Source: Hypomesus transpacificus (Eukaryota; Chordata; Actinopteri; Osmeriformes; Osmeridae). Taken from it: DNA of 64,000 bases. Location of the stretch: positions 4,502,782 through 4,566,781 of the forward strand of contig NC_061066.1 in the NCBI RefSeq assembly GCF_021917145.1, in the 5' to 3' direction. A program made the position numbers and the translations under genes. A model generated the notes under the pieces. That model was given only the letters and a program-made list of their open reading frames with translations. It did not search any database and was not told the DNA's origin. Shown in pieces: positions 46,691-59,129 of the stretch (the stretch's first letter is position 1; each line of letters starts with the position of its first letter).

Positions 46691-49242
46691 TAAGCTAGCG
46701 ATTGGCCATCGCTAGCGAAAATCGCTCCTCATTTGCATAAAGTTGAGAAAATCTCAACTCTGTCGCGTCGCGTCGCTACCCACAATGCACCACGCAAGCG
46801 ATTCGCCTGGCTTCATAGAAAATGAATGGAAAAAATGTGGTCGCTCTCATCGCGTCGCTGCAGTGTGAACGCACTGTTAGAGTGGAGGGGAGCTTCGGAT
46901 GTCGTTGAAAAAATATTTATAGTTTGCCGGCATTGCCAACATTTTCGCTCTTCAGGCTTCGTTTTTTGGATCAATAGATAGCTAATTTTGTGCTGGTCGT
47001 AGACAGTTGTCTGTGGAATCCAACAGACTTACACATTTGTTCAGAGCCCCACGAAAGCGAGACAAAGTCCAACTCTCGCCCCTAGAGTCCAATGCAAGTC
47101 TGGTGACAAATTCGTCAGAAAAGGCAAGAACAATCAGATTTAGAAACTGCCGGTAGAGTCGTATATCTGACCGCACAGACATATAAGGGCCTTTTCTGGT
47201 TTTGGCGTCTTGAGTCTTGGGTCTCGGAAAATATCCGTATTTTTGGGATTGGACATATAGTTTTGCGTCTAGGTTAACTTGTTTGAGGTGTGGATTCTAG
47301 CTAGATTTCTGTTATACTCTGCCCTCTGCGCGTTAGCAGCCATAGCTGCACCATCACCATGGCAACCACACAAACACGTGCCACTCAGTAACACAGGTGA
47401 TCGGTATTAGCTGATTAGTGGAGACACAAGCTATTCAGTCAACTCGTCTCATTAAAAGACTAAGAGCAACACAACACAACTACTACCACTACTGCTATAT
47501 CTTATGCCACTACTTCAAACTACTAATTTTGCAGATGCTGCTAATATCTCTTTTACCAACTACTATGCTAATGGAACTGTTTTGTTCTACTACGCCACTT
47601 AGTGCGTTCACCTGACCATGAGAAACCCGATAGTAATTGTTGTTTTATGCCAATAATACGATTACTCTGTTTACATGTGTAATTATTTATGCGATTACTC
47701 AAACGCCTCTACGTGATTATTTTTATGAATCATTGTATGCTCCACGGACAAAAATTGCACCATCATCCTTCTGCAACAAAGTGTTGCCGTGTCTTCCTGT
47801 ATCGGCCCTACTGCTGTATGTTTCATTGAATCAACACATTGAATCCTGCTAAAAAAGCCGAGTAAACACACTCAATGATAGGCTATACATGTACTGCTAT
47901 TACTATTCCTACTATAATTTCAGCTGTTAAAACTATAATATTCTTGTTACGACTGGCTAGACTACTTCTTCTGTTTAACAGTTCAGCTTTCAGCTTCTCC
48001 CGCATTGTAGGCTATTTAAGCTCTTAGCTTTGTTGATGCAGTTCAGCTTCCTCACTGCCTCTTGAAATTCAACCATTTCTTCGATTGCTTCACAACGTTC
48101 AAACGTATTCTCCCGCATTGTATTTAAGCACTAAGCTTTGTTAGATGATTCAGTTCAGCTACCACACTGCCTCTTTAGAGTGAGTCACAATTTTTTTAAA
48201 TTCATTTTAGCTTGCAGGTATTTTCTCATTTCTGTATTTTCAGCCATGAAAAAAAAAAAAAAAAAATCAGCATTTCAACATATTTTCAGAAGGAAATGCA
48301 TGTTCTAGTTTAGTTTGCTTTGCCGTGCTAGAACAACGACGGAGCCAGATATTTCAAGGTTACAGTTTCTTTAAGCCGACACAATACTTAAGCAGTCAAA
48401 CTAAAAACACGAAGCAAAAAGAACAATGTAGGCCCTGCATGTATAATACTACAGTAGCCTACTAATAGTAATGATTTTCGTAAAGTTCAAATGTATCTGC
48501 TTCTTGATCGGACTTGTACCACATTTTGACAGTTTTCTGCAATGCCTTAACTCCAGCTCACAAGCAGTGTTGGGTGTAACGCGTTACAGTAGTCAGACTA
48601 CTTTTGTTAGGTAACGAGTAACTTAACGCGTTACTTATTTAATTGAATGAATCCGTAACTAGTTCCTTGTTCAAACAAGTAACGCTTACTTAATTTAGTC
48701 TTTTGGTCGAGAGCACTTAGCATGTAGCTAAAAGTCCAGGAAAGTTGAGGCTACTTTTCGCTAGGTACCTACGAAAACATCTTAATCTGCTAGACTGGTG
48801 GGTTCCCCTTCGTTCTTTTGGTGCGCAGTCTCACGAGCCCAATTTACCCGGCGTCATGGAGCCGACCAGCTTAATAGTTATTTAAGACTTGCATGTACAG
48901 GCCTACGTAATGTCACATTAAATAATGTATTGAACTCAAGCTTGTGTGATGTTTTGCTGTATCGTTCAGTGGTTTTGGTTTAGGATTATATTACAGTAAG
49001 TAAAATAGTCCGGTTCAGTACATAAATGAACAGCATTTTGCTACCATATACCTAGCTATAGCTTAGCTTCGTTTTGCTCCTAGATTCAAACCTAGCCCTT
49101 GTAGAGCTAGCTAACTACTAGACTTCTGCCTGACATTTTACAACATTATTTATTGATTAAAGAGTTTCTTGTTTCTTCTAAAATGAAGTCAGTAACACTA
49201 GATAAACAGCCAGGAATAAGTCAGTCTATGCGATTCAGACAA
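46691..49242. other. Repeat fragments, no supported gene
   Basis: Contains a DNA-transposon-like end with GCGACGCGATGAGAGCGACC on the minus strand (about 46840-46865), a poly(A) tract at 48248-48266 and a hAT-like end GTGTTGGGTGTAACGCG at about 48567. No open frame shows a known domain. Confidence 0.45.
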
Positions 49243-49388
49243 TGGCCAGGTTTCCCAGATTCGTTGAGAAGCTCTTAACGCTAAGAGCTTCTTAAGAACG
49301 TTCGAAAAGCGCTCTAGAACGCTCTTAGCACGTTCTTAAGAAGCTCTTAGTGTTAAGAGCTTCTTAACGAATCTGGGAAACCTGGCCA
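49243..49388. repeat. 146-bp foldback element (near-perfect hairpin)
   Basis: TGGCCAGGTTTCCCAGATTC at the left and its complement at the right, with arms of about 73 bp that differ at only a few sites. No loop to speak of. Confidence 0.9.
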
Positions 49389-49587
49389 ATGAGTATGCCA
49401 CTCTTGTGACTGCTGTTTGTTTTTGTTGTCTTTTGTTGTTTTGTGTCATTCATATTGTTGTAGTTCTGGCATTGTGGCGACATAAGAGTGACATTTGTCA
49501 ACTATCCTTCGTAATAATCAAAAGGGCATTGTCACAGCCTTCTTCCCAAATATGTCTCAAGTGTCTAACTGTCTACCATTGTCCATT

Positions 49588-50039
<452 letters not shown>

Positions 50040-50144
50040 TTATTGGCACCCCTGGTAAAGATGAGCAGAAAGGGGCTGTTGTCAGCAATCCGTATTGTCC
50101 GCTATAAGCCAAAAATGCAGAAAGAAGAAACCAATATAATAAAC

Positions 50145-50400
50145 AACATGCTTAGGATCACTAAATACTCATAATTTGTTCTTGTTTACCTAAACTTCCA
50201 GTTCAGTTGCGGGCACGTCATGGATGATGTGATTTGCATCACGGTGCAGCCGTTTTTTCCCTATGCTACTTATGCTGGCGCGATGGTAGGCCTACTAGCT
50301 TTAATGTTTCGTATGTGTTTGTCTGTACAAAATACAATCCTATCCCCCCTCCTAATCAAGTGGTGAATCGGCAGATTTAGTCTTGAGTCAAGTAACCTTA
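50145..50400. repeat. Repeat shared inverted with 61.2-62.8 kb
   Basis: Contains TTGTTCTTGTTTACCTAAAC and GATGATGTGATTTGCATCACG, whose complements occur at 62705-62815, and TGGTGAATCGGCAGATTTAG, related to 61205-61290. It lies next to the STK38L exons. Confidence 0.6.
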
Positions 50401-50719
50401 AATATAATGTTTCACAAGTAGTTGTGTGAACTTTCAAGCATGTCTTATGTGCAGGGTTCTAAATTAACTTTTTTGATCACCAGCCAAGTTGGCTGGTAAC
50501 TTTCTAAAGTTACCAGCCAATCAGAATTTCCACTAGCCAAATTCTTTCCGGTGAAAATAAAAACAATTATGAGTTTCACTGAATGCATTTCATCATTTTA
50601 TTAACATTGTTGGCATGAAAAACACAGAAAATAAAGTAAAATGAAGCACAGAAGTATGATGCAAGGGTATGTGAAATCACCAACACGTGACTAAGTAAGG
50701 ACACGATTTATTGTAAATG

Positions 50720-51519
50720 TACGGTGGCCGACATGAGCAAACGCGCTGCAAACTAAGAAAACACATGCATATAGACAAAACACAAGCAAATTAAGAAAAC
50801 ATCTTAATTAATTTGACAACACATGCGTAGCATTCAGCAAACGCGCTGCAAATACGCACAACACAACCAAATACATAAACACTGCAAATACGCGTTGCAA
50901 AAACAAAAGCACGCAAACCAAAAACGCATCCAGTTATCACAACGGAAGTTTTCCAGGCCTCTAGGGGGAGATCCAAGTGGAACATCTTGATTTTCGGCCC
51001 CATGGAGCGAGAGAGAAAGAGAGAGCATATGAAAAGTTTGGACCAACATCGAAGTAAGTCTTTTGAAAAACTGTAAAAGAGGAGGGGCACATGTAAAAAT
51101 GAATACTAATCTTTTTATGTTGCCTCTTTACTTCGATTTTGGTCCCCTTATTCAAAACAAACTTCTCATCTGCCCTCTCTGGTTCGAAAATCACGCTCTT
51201 CCACTTAGCGCTCCTACTAGAGGCCTGGAGCAGTTCCGTTGTGTTATCTGGATGCAGCTTATTTCTGTTTGCATTTGTTTTCGGGGTTTGCGTGCTTTCC
51301 TTTTTGCAGCGCGTTTCTATATTTGCAGCGTGTTTATGTAGCCCATTTGGTTGTGTTGTGTGTATTAGCAGCGCGTTTCTATATTTGCAGCGCGTTTGCT
51401 GAATGCTGCGCATGTGTTGTCAAATACATGAAGATGTTTTCTTAATTTGCTTGTGTTTGTCAATTTGCTTGTGCTTTGTCTATATTTGCAGCGCGTTTGC
51501 ACATGTCACCGCCACCGTA
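50720..51519. mobile_element. Nested long-TIR element within the hAT
   Basis: The ends TACGGTGGC and GCCACCGTA are flanked by TAAATG on both sides (50714-50719 and 51520-51525). The arms extend over 300 bp and are rich in GCAAACGCGCTGCAAAT-like words. Overlapping open frames on both strands reflect the inverted repeat, not genes. Confidence 0.75.
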
Positions 51520-51700
51520 TAAATGGCTAAAACGTCCATTCGCATCATCATAAGATTGACTCCTGCCCCTGCATTTACAGTAATGTTTTGTCCTAAGCAG
51601 GCTATAATTAAACTGACCCAATATACTCTTTATTAAGAACAATGTATTTACATTACACTAGACTGTGTCAGTAAGCAACATAATTTTTCTTATGCGTAGA

Positions 51701-51892
51701 CTACATAAGGCAATCCTTACAAAACATGACAACATTTTCATTGTCAAACACAAGCCATTCCCGACCTGTCAGCCATTTGGCATTACATTTTCTTTTCATC
51801 GTTTCTCTAGTGCTATCAATATCCTCATCCTCTGCCTCGTTCCTCTTCTCGCCCCCAGAACTTTGTCCTAACCACCGCCGCATTAAGTTCAC
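51701..51892 (-). pseudogene. hAT transposase N-terminal TTF-finger fragment
   Basis: AKWLTGREWLVFDNENVVMF followed by CKDCLM resembles the TTF-type zinc finger that opens ZNF862/ZMYM-like hAT proteins. Only about 60 residues remain before a stop. Confidence 0.65.
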
Positions 51893-52501
51893 TTTTTACT
51901 TTACTAGCTAGCTCTTATTACCTCCTATGATCCGCTATGCTTCGTTTGACTTCTTCCTTGTTTTCTGGTGGAAACTCCGTTCGTTTCCACGGTTTCTCGC
52001 GCCGGTTTCACTTCAACTGCGCGCAGCCAATGGGCGTATAAAACGTTATCACGTACCATTATGGCACAGTGTTCATTGGAAACTCAGGAAGTACTCCCAG
52101 GGGGATAAATGACCAAGAACCATGCCGAAAACAGAGCCTTATGTATCATTCATGTAATGCCTCATGTATCACCGGCCAAACTGGCTAGTGAGTTTTTATT
52201 AACACCCGCCAAAATGAATTTTAACCCGCATTTGGCGGGTTGGCGGGTGTTAATTTAGAACCCTGCTTATGTGTGTTCGGCATACATTTTTTTCATAGAC
52301 TACGGTCGTTTTAGCCTACATCCACTGACTACATAAAATCATCTTGAACATTGCATTGTGCACAGGATTAATCTTTCTTAGTTTGACCTGGTAAACCGTT
52401 CAGGCTGTTCTCAGTAGATGGGATTTGCACCAACAAGTTAACACATAACTTGAACCATAATCAGTGCAATGTAGTCGGTACAATAATACTGGGTGATAAA
52501 C

Positions 52502-53390
52502 ACACATCAGCAAGACCAAGGAGATGATTGTGGACTATAGGAGGCGGCAGGAGGAGGAGCATGCACCCCTACTCATCAATGGATCGGAAGTGGAGAAGGT
52601 CAGCTGCTTCAAGTTCCTCGGGGTGAACATCAGCAATGACCTCACCTGGTCTGTTCACACGGACAAGGTGGTCAAAGCGGCCCGTAAGCGCCTCTTCTTC
52701 CTGAGGAGACTGAAGAAGTTTGGTATGGACTCAGTCATCCTCACTTTTACAGATGCACTATAGAGAGCATTCTGACAGGTTGTATCACAGTGTGGTATGG
52801 GAGCTGCACAGACAGGGACCGCAAGGCCCTACGAAGTGTGGTCCGTTCTGCTGAGTTCATCATCGGCAGGAGGCTCCCAGCCCTACAAGACACCTACCAC
52901 ACACGTTGCCTAAGGAAAGCCAGCAGGATTCTAAGAGACTGTTCCCACCCATCCTTCAGTCTCTTTACCCCGTTGCCTTCTGGCAGGCGTTACCGCAGCA
53001 TCCGGTCGCGCACACGCAGACTGGACAACAGTTTCTACCCAAGGGTCATCAGGCTTCTCAATGGACACTGATATGGACATTGTTTTACTGCACACTAGTC
53101 ACTTATACACTGTCACTTTCAGCTACTGGTTGCTCTTTCAGTAACATTGCACTACTGTACCTCACTGTACCTCGCCACCAGGCTCCTGTTTGGTCATTGA
53201 CATAGTCACTGATCTGCAAATTTGCACCATTGCACTGTACTCCACTTAGGTTAGAATAGGTTATAGGGTTGAAACAGGTTTTTTGTGCATTAGGGTTAGT
53301 ATAGCGTACTATTTATTGTTATCTGTAATTTAGGAAGCCTTGGTGTTAGGGTTAGTATAGTCGTTTATTTATTGCTATCTGTATATTTAG
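52502..53390 (+). mobile_element. LINE 3' region (jockey/CR1-like), split from its tail
   Basis: RT C-terminal text TKEMIVDYRRRQ, FLGVNISNDLTWSVHTDKV and, one frame over, VWYGSCTDRDRKALRSVVR, CLRKASRIL, PLPSGRRYRSIRSRTRRLDN. A 1-base deletion near 52748 separates the frames. The 3' UTR from 53071 is interrupted at 53390. The expected 3' tail (CCTGACAAATAAAAGACTTG) lies at 60207-60365, beyond the tandem insertion. 5'-truncated and dead. Confidence 0.8.
52524..53071 (+). pseudogene. LINE RT C-terminal remnant
   Basis: Two frames, 52502-52763 and about 52750-53071, hold the thumb and C-terminal region of a fish non-LTR reverse transcriptase, ending at RVIRLLNGH. The frameshift at about 52748 breaks it. 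Confidence 0.8.
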
Positions 53391-53660
53391 GGTTCCTCCG
53401 TCAGGAGGACCCTATTGTATTTGTTGGTATTATTAGGTTCCTCTGGTAGGAGGGAACCTATTGTCATGGTTGGTATTCTTATTATTAGGATTCCTCCGTC
53501 AGGAGGACCCTATTGTAATTGTTGGTATTATTAGGTTCCTCCGGTAGGAGGGAACCTATTGTTATTGTTCGTATTCTTATTAGGTTCCTCCGGTAGGAGG
53601 GAACCTATTGTTATTGTTGGTATTCTTATTAGGTTCCTCCGGTAGGAGGGAACCTATTGT
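53391..53660 (+). repeat. Hairpin iteron array (six 45-52 bp units)
   Basis: Six units start at 53391, 53436, 53488, 53534, 53583 and 53632. Each opens with a hairpin of the GGTTCCTCCGGTAGGAGG type (stem GGTTCCTCC with GGAGGGAACC), followed by TATTGTTATTGTTGGTATTC. Older-looking units at the left differ more, and the right-hand units are nearly identical. Confidence 0.9.
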
Positions 53661-54378
53661 TATTGTTGGTATTCTTCTTCTTATTATTTTTCTTCTCCTT
53701 GCGCCCCAATATCTCAAAAAGTCTCTTGTCATACATTTTCTAATTTGGCACATTAATACTACATCCAAGTGGGTACCCCCACACCAAATATGGGCCACAT
53801 CGGACCATAGGGGGCACCACAGGCCACGCCCAAAAGTCTGATTTTCAAAGTGATTGCATTTCCACCAAATTGCTCTAATTCTTCTGAAACTTGGTATGCA
53901 TGCCTCATTTTTCATGGGGAACAAAAAAGCCTCAGAGACCCATAAGGTCCGCCATGATGGATTTTCCTGTACAGTGATAATTTTGGAAAACATTCAAAAT
54001 TCCTCTTCTCTTGAACCTAAGGTCTAATTGACTCGAAATTTGGTACAGATATGTATCATTGACGTATTGAGAAATGTTACTTAAGGCAATTGAATCAAGT
54101 ACAAAATAGCTGAAAGGGGTGTATTTATGTAAATGTCCACATTGCCTCAATATGTTTGTGTCACTAAATCAAATGTATTTTTGAAGGATGGTTCAAACCT
54201 AATAGGCTTTAAGGTGACATGCTTCTGAAGTACCATGCAAAGTTTTACCTTGATATGTCAAAACATGACTGAATTACAGCTGTTTGAACTTGGACCAAAT
54301 CTAACAATGCTCGCCATTGGAGAAACAGCTTTTTTTTATTATCCAGTTATTGAACTTTGTGTATTCCATGCCTGGGAA

Positions 54379-54434
54379 TTGCTCAATTGGCTGAGATGTT
54401 GTGCTGGTAAGCAAAGGGTTGTAGGTTCAAAACC
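54379..54434 (+). other. tRNA-like module 1 (A box + B box)
   Basis: TTGCTCAATTGGCTGAG resembles a D-arm/A box and GGTTCAAAACC a B box, 56 bp from start to end. The spacing is close to that of a tRNA. Repeated with minor changes at 56359-56414. Confidence 0.55.
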
Positions 54435-54621
54435 AGTCAGAGGTATAGTTTTTAATTTTTTTATTCTGACAAAACGGTTTCTAGTCTTCCGATAAATCCT
54501 CCGGTTGTAAAACATAGCAATGCCTGTTTATTTGAGCCCATCACAACACTCCAATCGTCTGTTTAGCGAGACTGTGTAAACCACTGCAAAACAAGCCAGG
54601 TTCACCACAGTAGCTAGCTAC

Positions 54622-54812
54622 TGGAGGTCAGATGGCTGAGCCGTTAGGGAGTCGGGCTATTAATCAGAAGGTTGTTGGTTCGATTCCCGCCCGTGCCAAA
54701 TGACGTTGTGTCCTTGGGCAAGGCACTTCATCCTACTTGCCTCGGGGAGAATATCCCTGTACTTACTGTAAGTCGCTCTGGATAAGAGCGTCTGCTAAAA
54801 TGACTAAATGTA
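54622..54812 (+). mobile_element. tRNA-derived SINE, full-length, with empty site in unit 2
   Basis: Head GGTCAGATGGCTGAGCCG with B box GGTTCGATTCCCG, middle CCTTGGGCAAGGCACTTC, tail GTCGCTCTGGATAAGAGCG. Unit 2 reads straight through TAGCTAGCTACTTGTAGTC near 56600 without it. A TACT-like repeat flanks the insertion. Confidence 0.9.
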
Positions 54813-55180
54813 CTTGTAGTCTACGCATGGTAGAGATAACGCTAATGGTTATTTCTAATGAAGTAAATTGATTGTTCAGGTGGATTCCTTGTCTGTTGCA
54901 CAAATTAATTTCAGTAACCTAAGCCAGGACACATCCCCACTGATGCTAGGCATGGTTTGAAATTCCCTTCCATGACAAGTTATGGCACTCCAAACAACCT
55001 TTTAAAAAAACTATAAGTAAGTTATTCTTTACAGCAGCAACCCAGTCAGCCCGTTGTCCCATTTTCATAGGAAATGTACAAGCAGTTTCAACTTTGGCTG
55101 AATCTAACAACGCTTACCACAGGAGAAACAGCTTACTTTTTAATACAGTTACTGAACATGACACTATTCAACACTGAGAA

Positions 55181-55236
55181 TAGCTCATTGGGCTGGGATG
55201 GTGACCTGTAAAGTATAAGGTAGTAGGTTGGAATCC
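55181..55236 (+). other. tRNA-like module 2
   Basis: TAGCTCATTGGGCTGGGATG with GGTTGGAATCC. Close relatives at 56964-57019, 57237-57292, 57510-57565 and 58378-58433. Confidence 0.55.
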
Positions 55237-55427
55237 AGCCATTATCTTTTGGCCTGTCATCATTTTGATTATCTGTTTAGTTCAATAGGATGACATCATT
55301 CTGAAATACCATGCACAATTTCATGCAATTTCACCTTGAAATGTCAACCGTTTCTTAACCTTTGTCCCAAAGCTGACCAAAGCTAATACTCTGCCCTTTC
55401 TATTCATACAATCTCAACAGTTGGTGT

Positions 55428-55481
55428 GTAGCAGTGAGGATAGAGACTGACTTGTAACCTTATGCTCATGAGTTCAAATCC
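55428..55481 (+). other. tRNA-like module 3
   Basis: TGTAGCAGTGAGGATAGAG with AGTTCAAATCC. A relative lies at 60011-60065 near the end of unit 2, so this type marks the 3' end of each unit. Confidence 0.5.
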
Positions 55482-56358
55482 CCATTCAGCCTGTTGTTGG
55501 CCAAACATGAAGTAGTTTAGCTCTTTTGTTGTCCAAGTCTCGATCTTCTAAAGTGTACATGTTTATAATATTTTGGGGAGGAACCTGCATCGCTGCTTGC
55601 AGCTATATTTAGGTTCCTCCGGTAGGAGGGAACCTATTGTTTTTGTTGGTATTCTTATTATTCTTATTATTTTTCTTCTCCTTGCGCCCCAGTATCTCAA
55701 AAAGTCCCTTGTCATAAATTTTCTAATTTGGCACATTGATACTACATCCAAGTGGGTACCCCCACACCGAATATGGGCCACATCGGACCATAGGGGGCGC
55801 CACAGGCCACGCCCAAAAGTCCGATTTTCAAAGTGATGGCATTTCCACCTTATTGCTCCAATTCTTCTGAAACTTGGTGTGCATGCCTCATTTTTCATGA
55901 GGAACAAAAAAGCCTCAAGGACCCATAAGGTCCGCCATGATGGATTTTCCTGTACAGTGATAATTTGGGAAAACATTCAAAATTCCTCTTCTCTTGAACC
56001 AAAGGTCTAATTGACTTGATATTTGGTGCATATATGTATCATTGACGTGTTTAAAAATGTTACTTAAGGTAATTGAATCAAGTACAAAATGGCTGAAATG
56101 GGTGTATTTATGTAAATGTCCACATTGCCTCAATATGTTTGTGTCACTAAATCAAATGTATTTTTTAAGGATTGTTCAAACCTAATAGGCTTTAAGGTGA
56201 CATGCCTTTGAAGTACCATGCAAAGTTTCACCTTGATATGTCAAAATATGACTGAATTACAGCTGTTTGAAATTGGACCAAATCTGACAATGCTCGCCAT
56301 TGGAGAAACAGCTTTTTTGATTATCTTTATTGAACTTTGTGTATTCCATGCCTGGGAA

Positions 56359-58698
56359 TGGCTCAATTGGCTGAGATGTTGTGCTGGTAAGCAAAGGGTT
56401 GTAGGTTCAAAACCAATCAGAGGCATAGTTTTTTATTTTTTATTCTGACAAAACGGTTTCTAGTCTTCAGATAAATCCTCCGGTTGTAAAACATAGCAAT
56501 GCGTGTTTATTTGAGCCCATCACAACACTTCAATCATCTGTTTAGCGAGACTGTGTAAACCACTGCAAAACAAGTCATGTTCACCACAGTAGCTAGCTAC
56601 TTGTAGTCTACGCATGGTAGAGATAACGCTAATGGTTATCTCTAATGAAGTAAATTGATTGTTCAGGTGGATTCCCTGTCTGTTGCACAAATTCATTTCA
56701 GTAACCTAAGCCAGGACACATCCCCACTGATGCTAGGCATGGTTTAAAATTCCCTTCCATTTCAAGTTATGGCACTCCAAACAACCTTTTAAAAAAACTA
56801 TAAGTTATTCTTTACAGCAGCAACCCAGTCATCCCGTTGTCCCATTTTTATAGGAAATGTACAAGCAGTTTCAACTTTGGCTGAATCTAACAACGCTTAC
56901 CACAGGAGAAACAGCTTACTTTTTAATACAGTTACTGAACAGGACATTATTCAACACTGAGAATAGCTCAATGGGCTGGGATGGTGACCTGTAAAGTATA
57001 AGGTAGTAAGTTGGAATCCAGCCATTATCTTTTGGCCTGTCATCATTTTGATTATCTGTTTAGTTCAATAGGATGACATCATTCTGAAGTCCCACAAACA
57101 ATTTCACCTTGGTATGTCAAAATATGATTGAATTAGAGCAGTTTCAACGTTGGCTGAATCTAACAACGCTTAACACAGGAGAAACAGCTTACTTTTTAAC
57201 ACAGTAACTGAACATGACAATATTCAACACTGAGAATAGCTCAATGGGCTGGGATGGTGACCTGTAAAGTATAAAGTAGTAGGTTGGAATACAGCCATTA
57301 TCTTTTGGCCTGTCATCATTTTGATTATCTGTTTAGTTCAATAGGATGACATCATTCTGAAGTCCCACAAACAATTTCACCTTGGTATGTCAAAATATGA
57401 TTGAATTAGAGCAGTTTCAACGTTGGCTGAATCTAACAACGCTCACCACAGGAGAAACAGCTTACTTTTTTATACAGTTACTGAACATGACACTACTCAA
57501 CACTGATAATAGCTCAATGGGCTGGGATGGTGACCTGTAAAGTATAAACTATTAGGTTGGAATACAGCCATTATATTTTGGCCTGTCATAATGTTTATTA
57601 TCTGTTTAGTTAAACAGGACGACATCATTCTGAAATACCCTGCACAAATTCATGCAATTTTACCTTGAAATTCCTAACCTTTGTCGCAAAGCTGACCAAA
57701 GCTAATACTCTGCCCTTTCTATTCATACAATCTCAACAGTTCCGGGTCCAAAAGGCCCTTTTAGAAAACGCCTGGATGTACTCTTATAAAAACATGTGTC
57801 AAATATGAATATATTGTGGTATTATGTTTGACTTTTGATCTGAATTGGGTAAGGCTTCAACCTGTGGTCCAATTCTGTCTTCCAGCTAATACCTACCACC
57901 TCTAGGCCTCTTCAGGCCTGTGTTTTCAAAACAAAATCTAGGCGGAAATAGAAACTTTCACTTTCCTTGTATTCAAGCTTCTATTTAGGACTGACAGGGG
58001 TCCTGACAACAAGGAACATAACTTCAGAGTGTCAGCTTTCAAAAGAATCCATTTACATGCATCTACTCCAAATAGTTCAAGAACAGCAGTCAATTTTCTT
58101 TGGGTATAATGTTTAGGCGTTTTTAGGCACATTTAACAGGTTTCAGAAGAGGTTAACTCAATATGTTTGTGTCACTAAATCAAATGTCATTTTGAATTAT
58201 GGTTTTTCAAACCTAATAGGCTTTAAGGTGACATCACTCTGACGTACCGTACACAATTTCACCTTGGTATGTCAAAATATGATTGAATTAGAGCTGTTTC
58301 AACTTTCGCTTACCACAGGAGAAACAGCTTACTTGTTTTATACAGTAACTGAAAGTGTAAATACTCAACACTGAGATTAGCTCACTGGGTTGGGACGGCG
58401 ACCTGCAAAGTATAAGGTCGTAGGATCGAATCCAGCCACAGTCGTTTAGCCCGTCTTAAATTTGAATATCTGTTTAGTTAAACAGGATGACATTGTTTTG
58501 AAGTACCATGCGCAATTTCACCTTGATATGTCAAAAGATTATTGAATTACAGCTGTTTAAACTTTGGCCGAATCGAACAATCCATGCTGCAGGAGAAACG
58601 GCTTTCTTTTTTCATACAGAAACTGACCAGAATTTCTCAGCCTTCCAGGTAGCTCAATGGGTTGAAACGTTGTCCTGCAAGGTCACAGGTTCGAAACC
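56359..58698 (+). other. tRNA-like modules 4-9 in unit 2
   Basis: Modules at 56359-56414, 56964-57019, 57237-57292, 57510-57565, 58378-58433 and 58650-58698. The last has the best B box, GGTTCGAAACC, after TAGCTCAATGGG. Spacing is about 273 bp in the run 56964-57565. The text before each is related (GGAGAAACAGCTT, then CAGTTACTGAAC). Confidence 0.6.
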
Positions 58699-59129
58699 AG
58701 GCACAGTCTTTTGGCCTGTCTTCATTTTGATTACTTGTTTAGATGAACAGGCAGACATCCTTCTGAAATACCATGCGCAATTTCACCTTGAAATGTCAAC
58801 CGTTTCTTAACCTTTGTCCCAAAGCTGACCAAAAACTAATACTCATATCATGCAGTCAGCACCCTTGGGTACCAAGCATGCAGTGCGGCATGTCAAGACT
58901 TGTGGAAAATAGTTTGGTTAAAAAAGCTGTGCGAGGGATTTCAGTTGTTGTGTTCGTTCAGTTGGATGTTTGTAATGTTATTGTTGGTTAGTTATAATAA
59001 TTTTGTTGGTCACCCTGATTGAGTATGTTGTGTATTTTAATCGGACCAGATAATCGGCTGCTGTACAGTCATAGACTATTCTCGCAAGGCGCTGAATATG
59101 AGCGCTACCCTAGCCCAGTTGCCCCATGA

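Larger units (their letters stand above)
50452..52265 (-). mobile_element. hAT element, 8-bp TSD, 1.8 kb
   Basis: The ends CAGGGTTCTAAATTAAC and GTTAATTTAGAACCCTG are inverted. The 8-bp duplication CTTATGTG lies at 50444-50451 and 52266-52273. A TTF-finger N-terminus lies on the minus strand at 51892-51701. An 800-bp inverted-repeat element is nested inside. Confidence 0.92.
53632..55611 (+). mobile_element. Unclassified element, tandem unit 1
   Basis: Starts with the GGTTCCTCCGG hairpin and ends CTGCATCGCTGCTTGCAGC plus TATATTTA. The next unit follows without a gap. It contains ATGGGCCACATCGGACCATA and three tRNA-like modules (54379-54434, 55181-55236, 55428-55481). A SINE sits inside at 54622-54812. 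No transposase was recognised. Open frames of about 137 codons recur in both units but show no domain. Confidence 0.75.

Noticed and set aside
50791..51445. Several Cys- or Phe-rich ORFs of 68-150 codons on both strands
   Set aside because: They reflect the long inverted arms of the nested element and its repeated GCGCGTTT words, with no conserved domain.
51460..51642. Small ORF beside the hAT TTF finger
   Set aside because: Overlaps the end of the nested element and has no motif.
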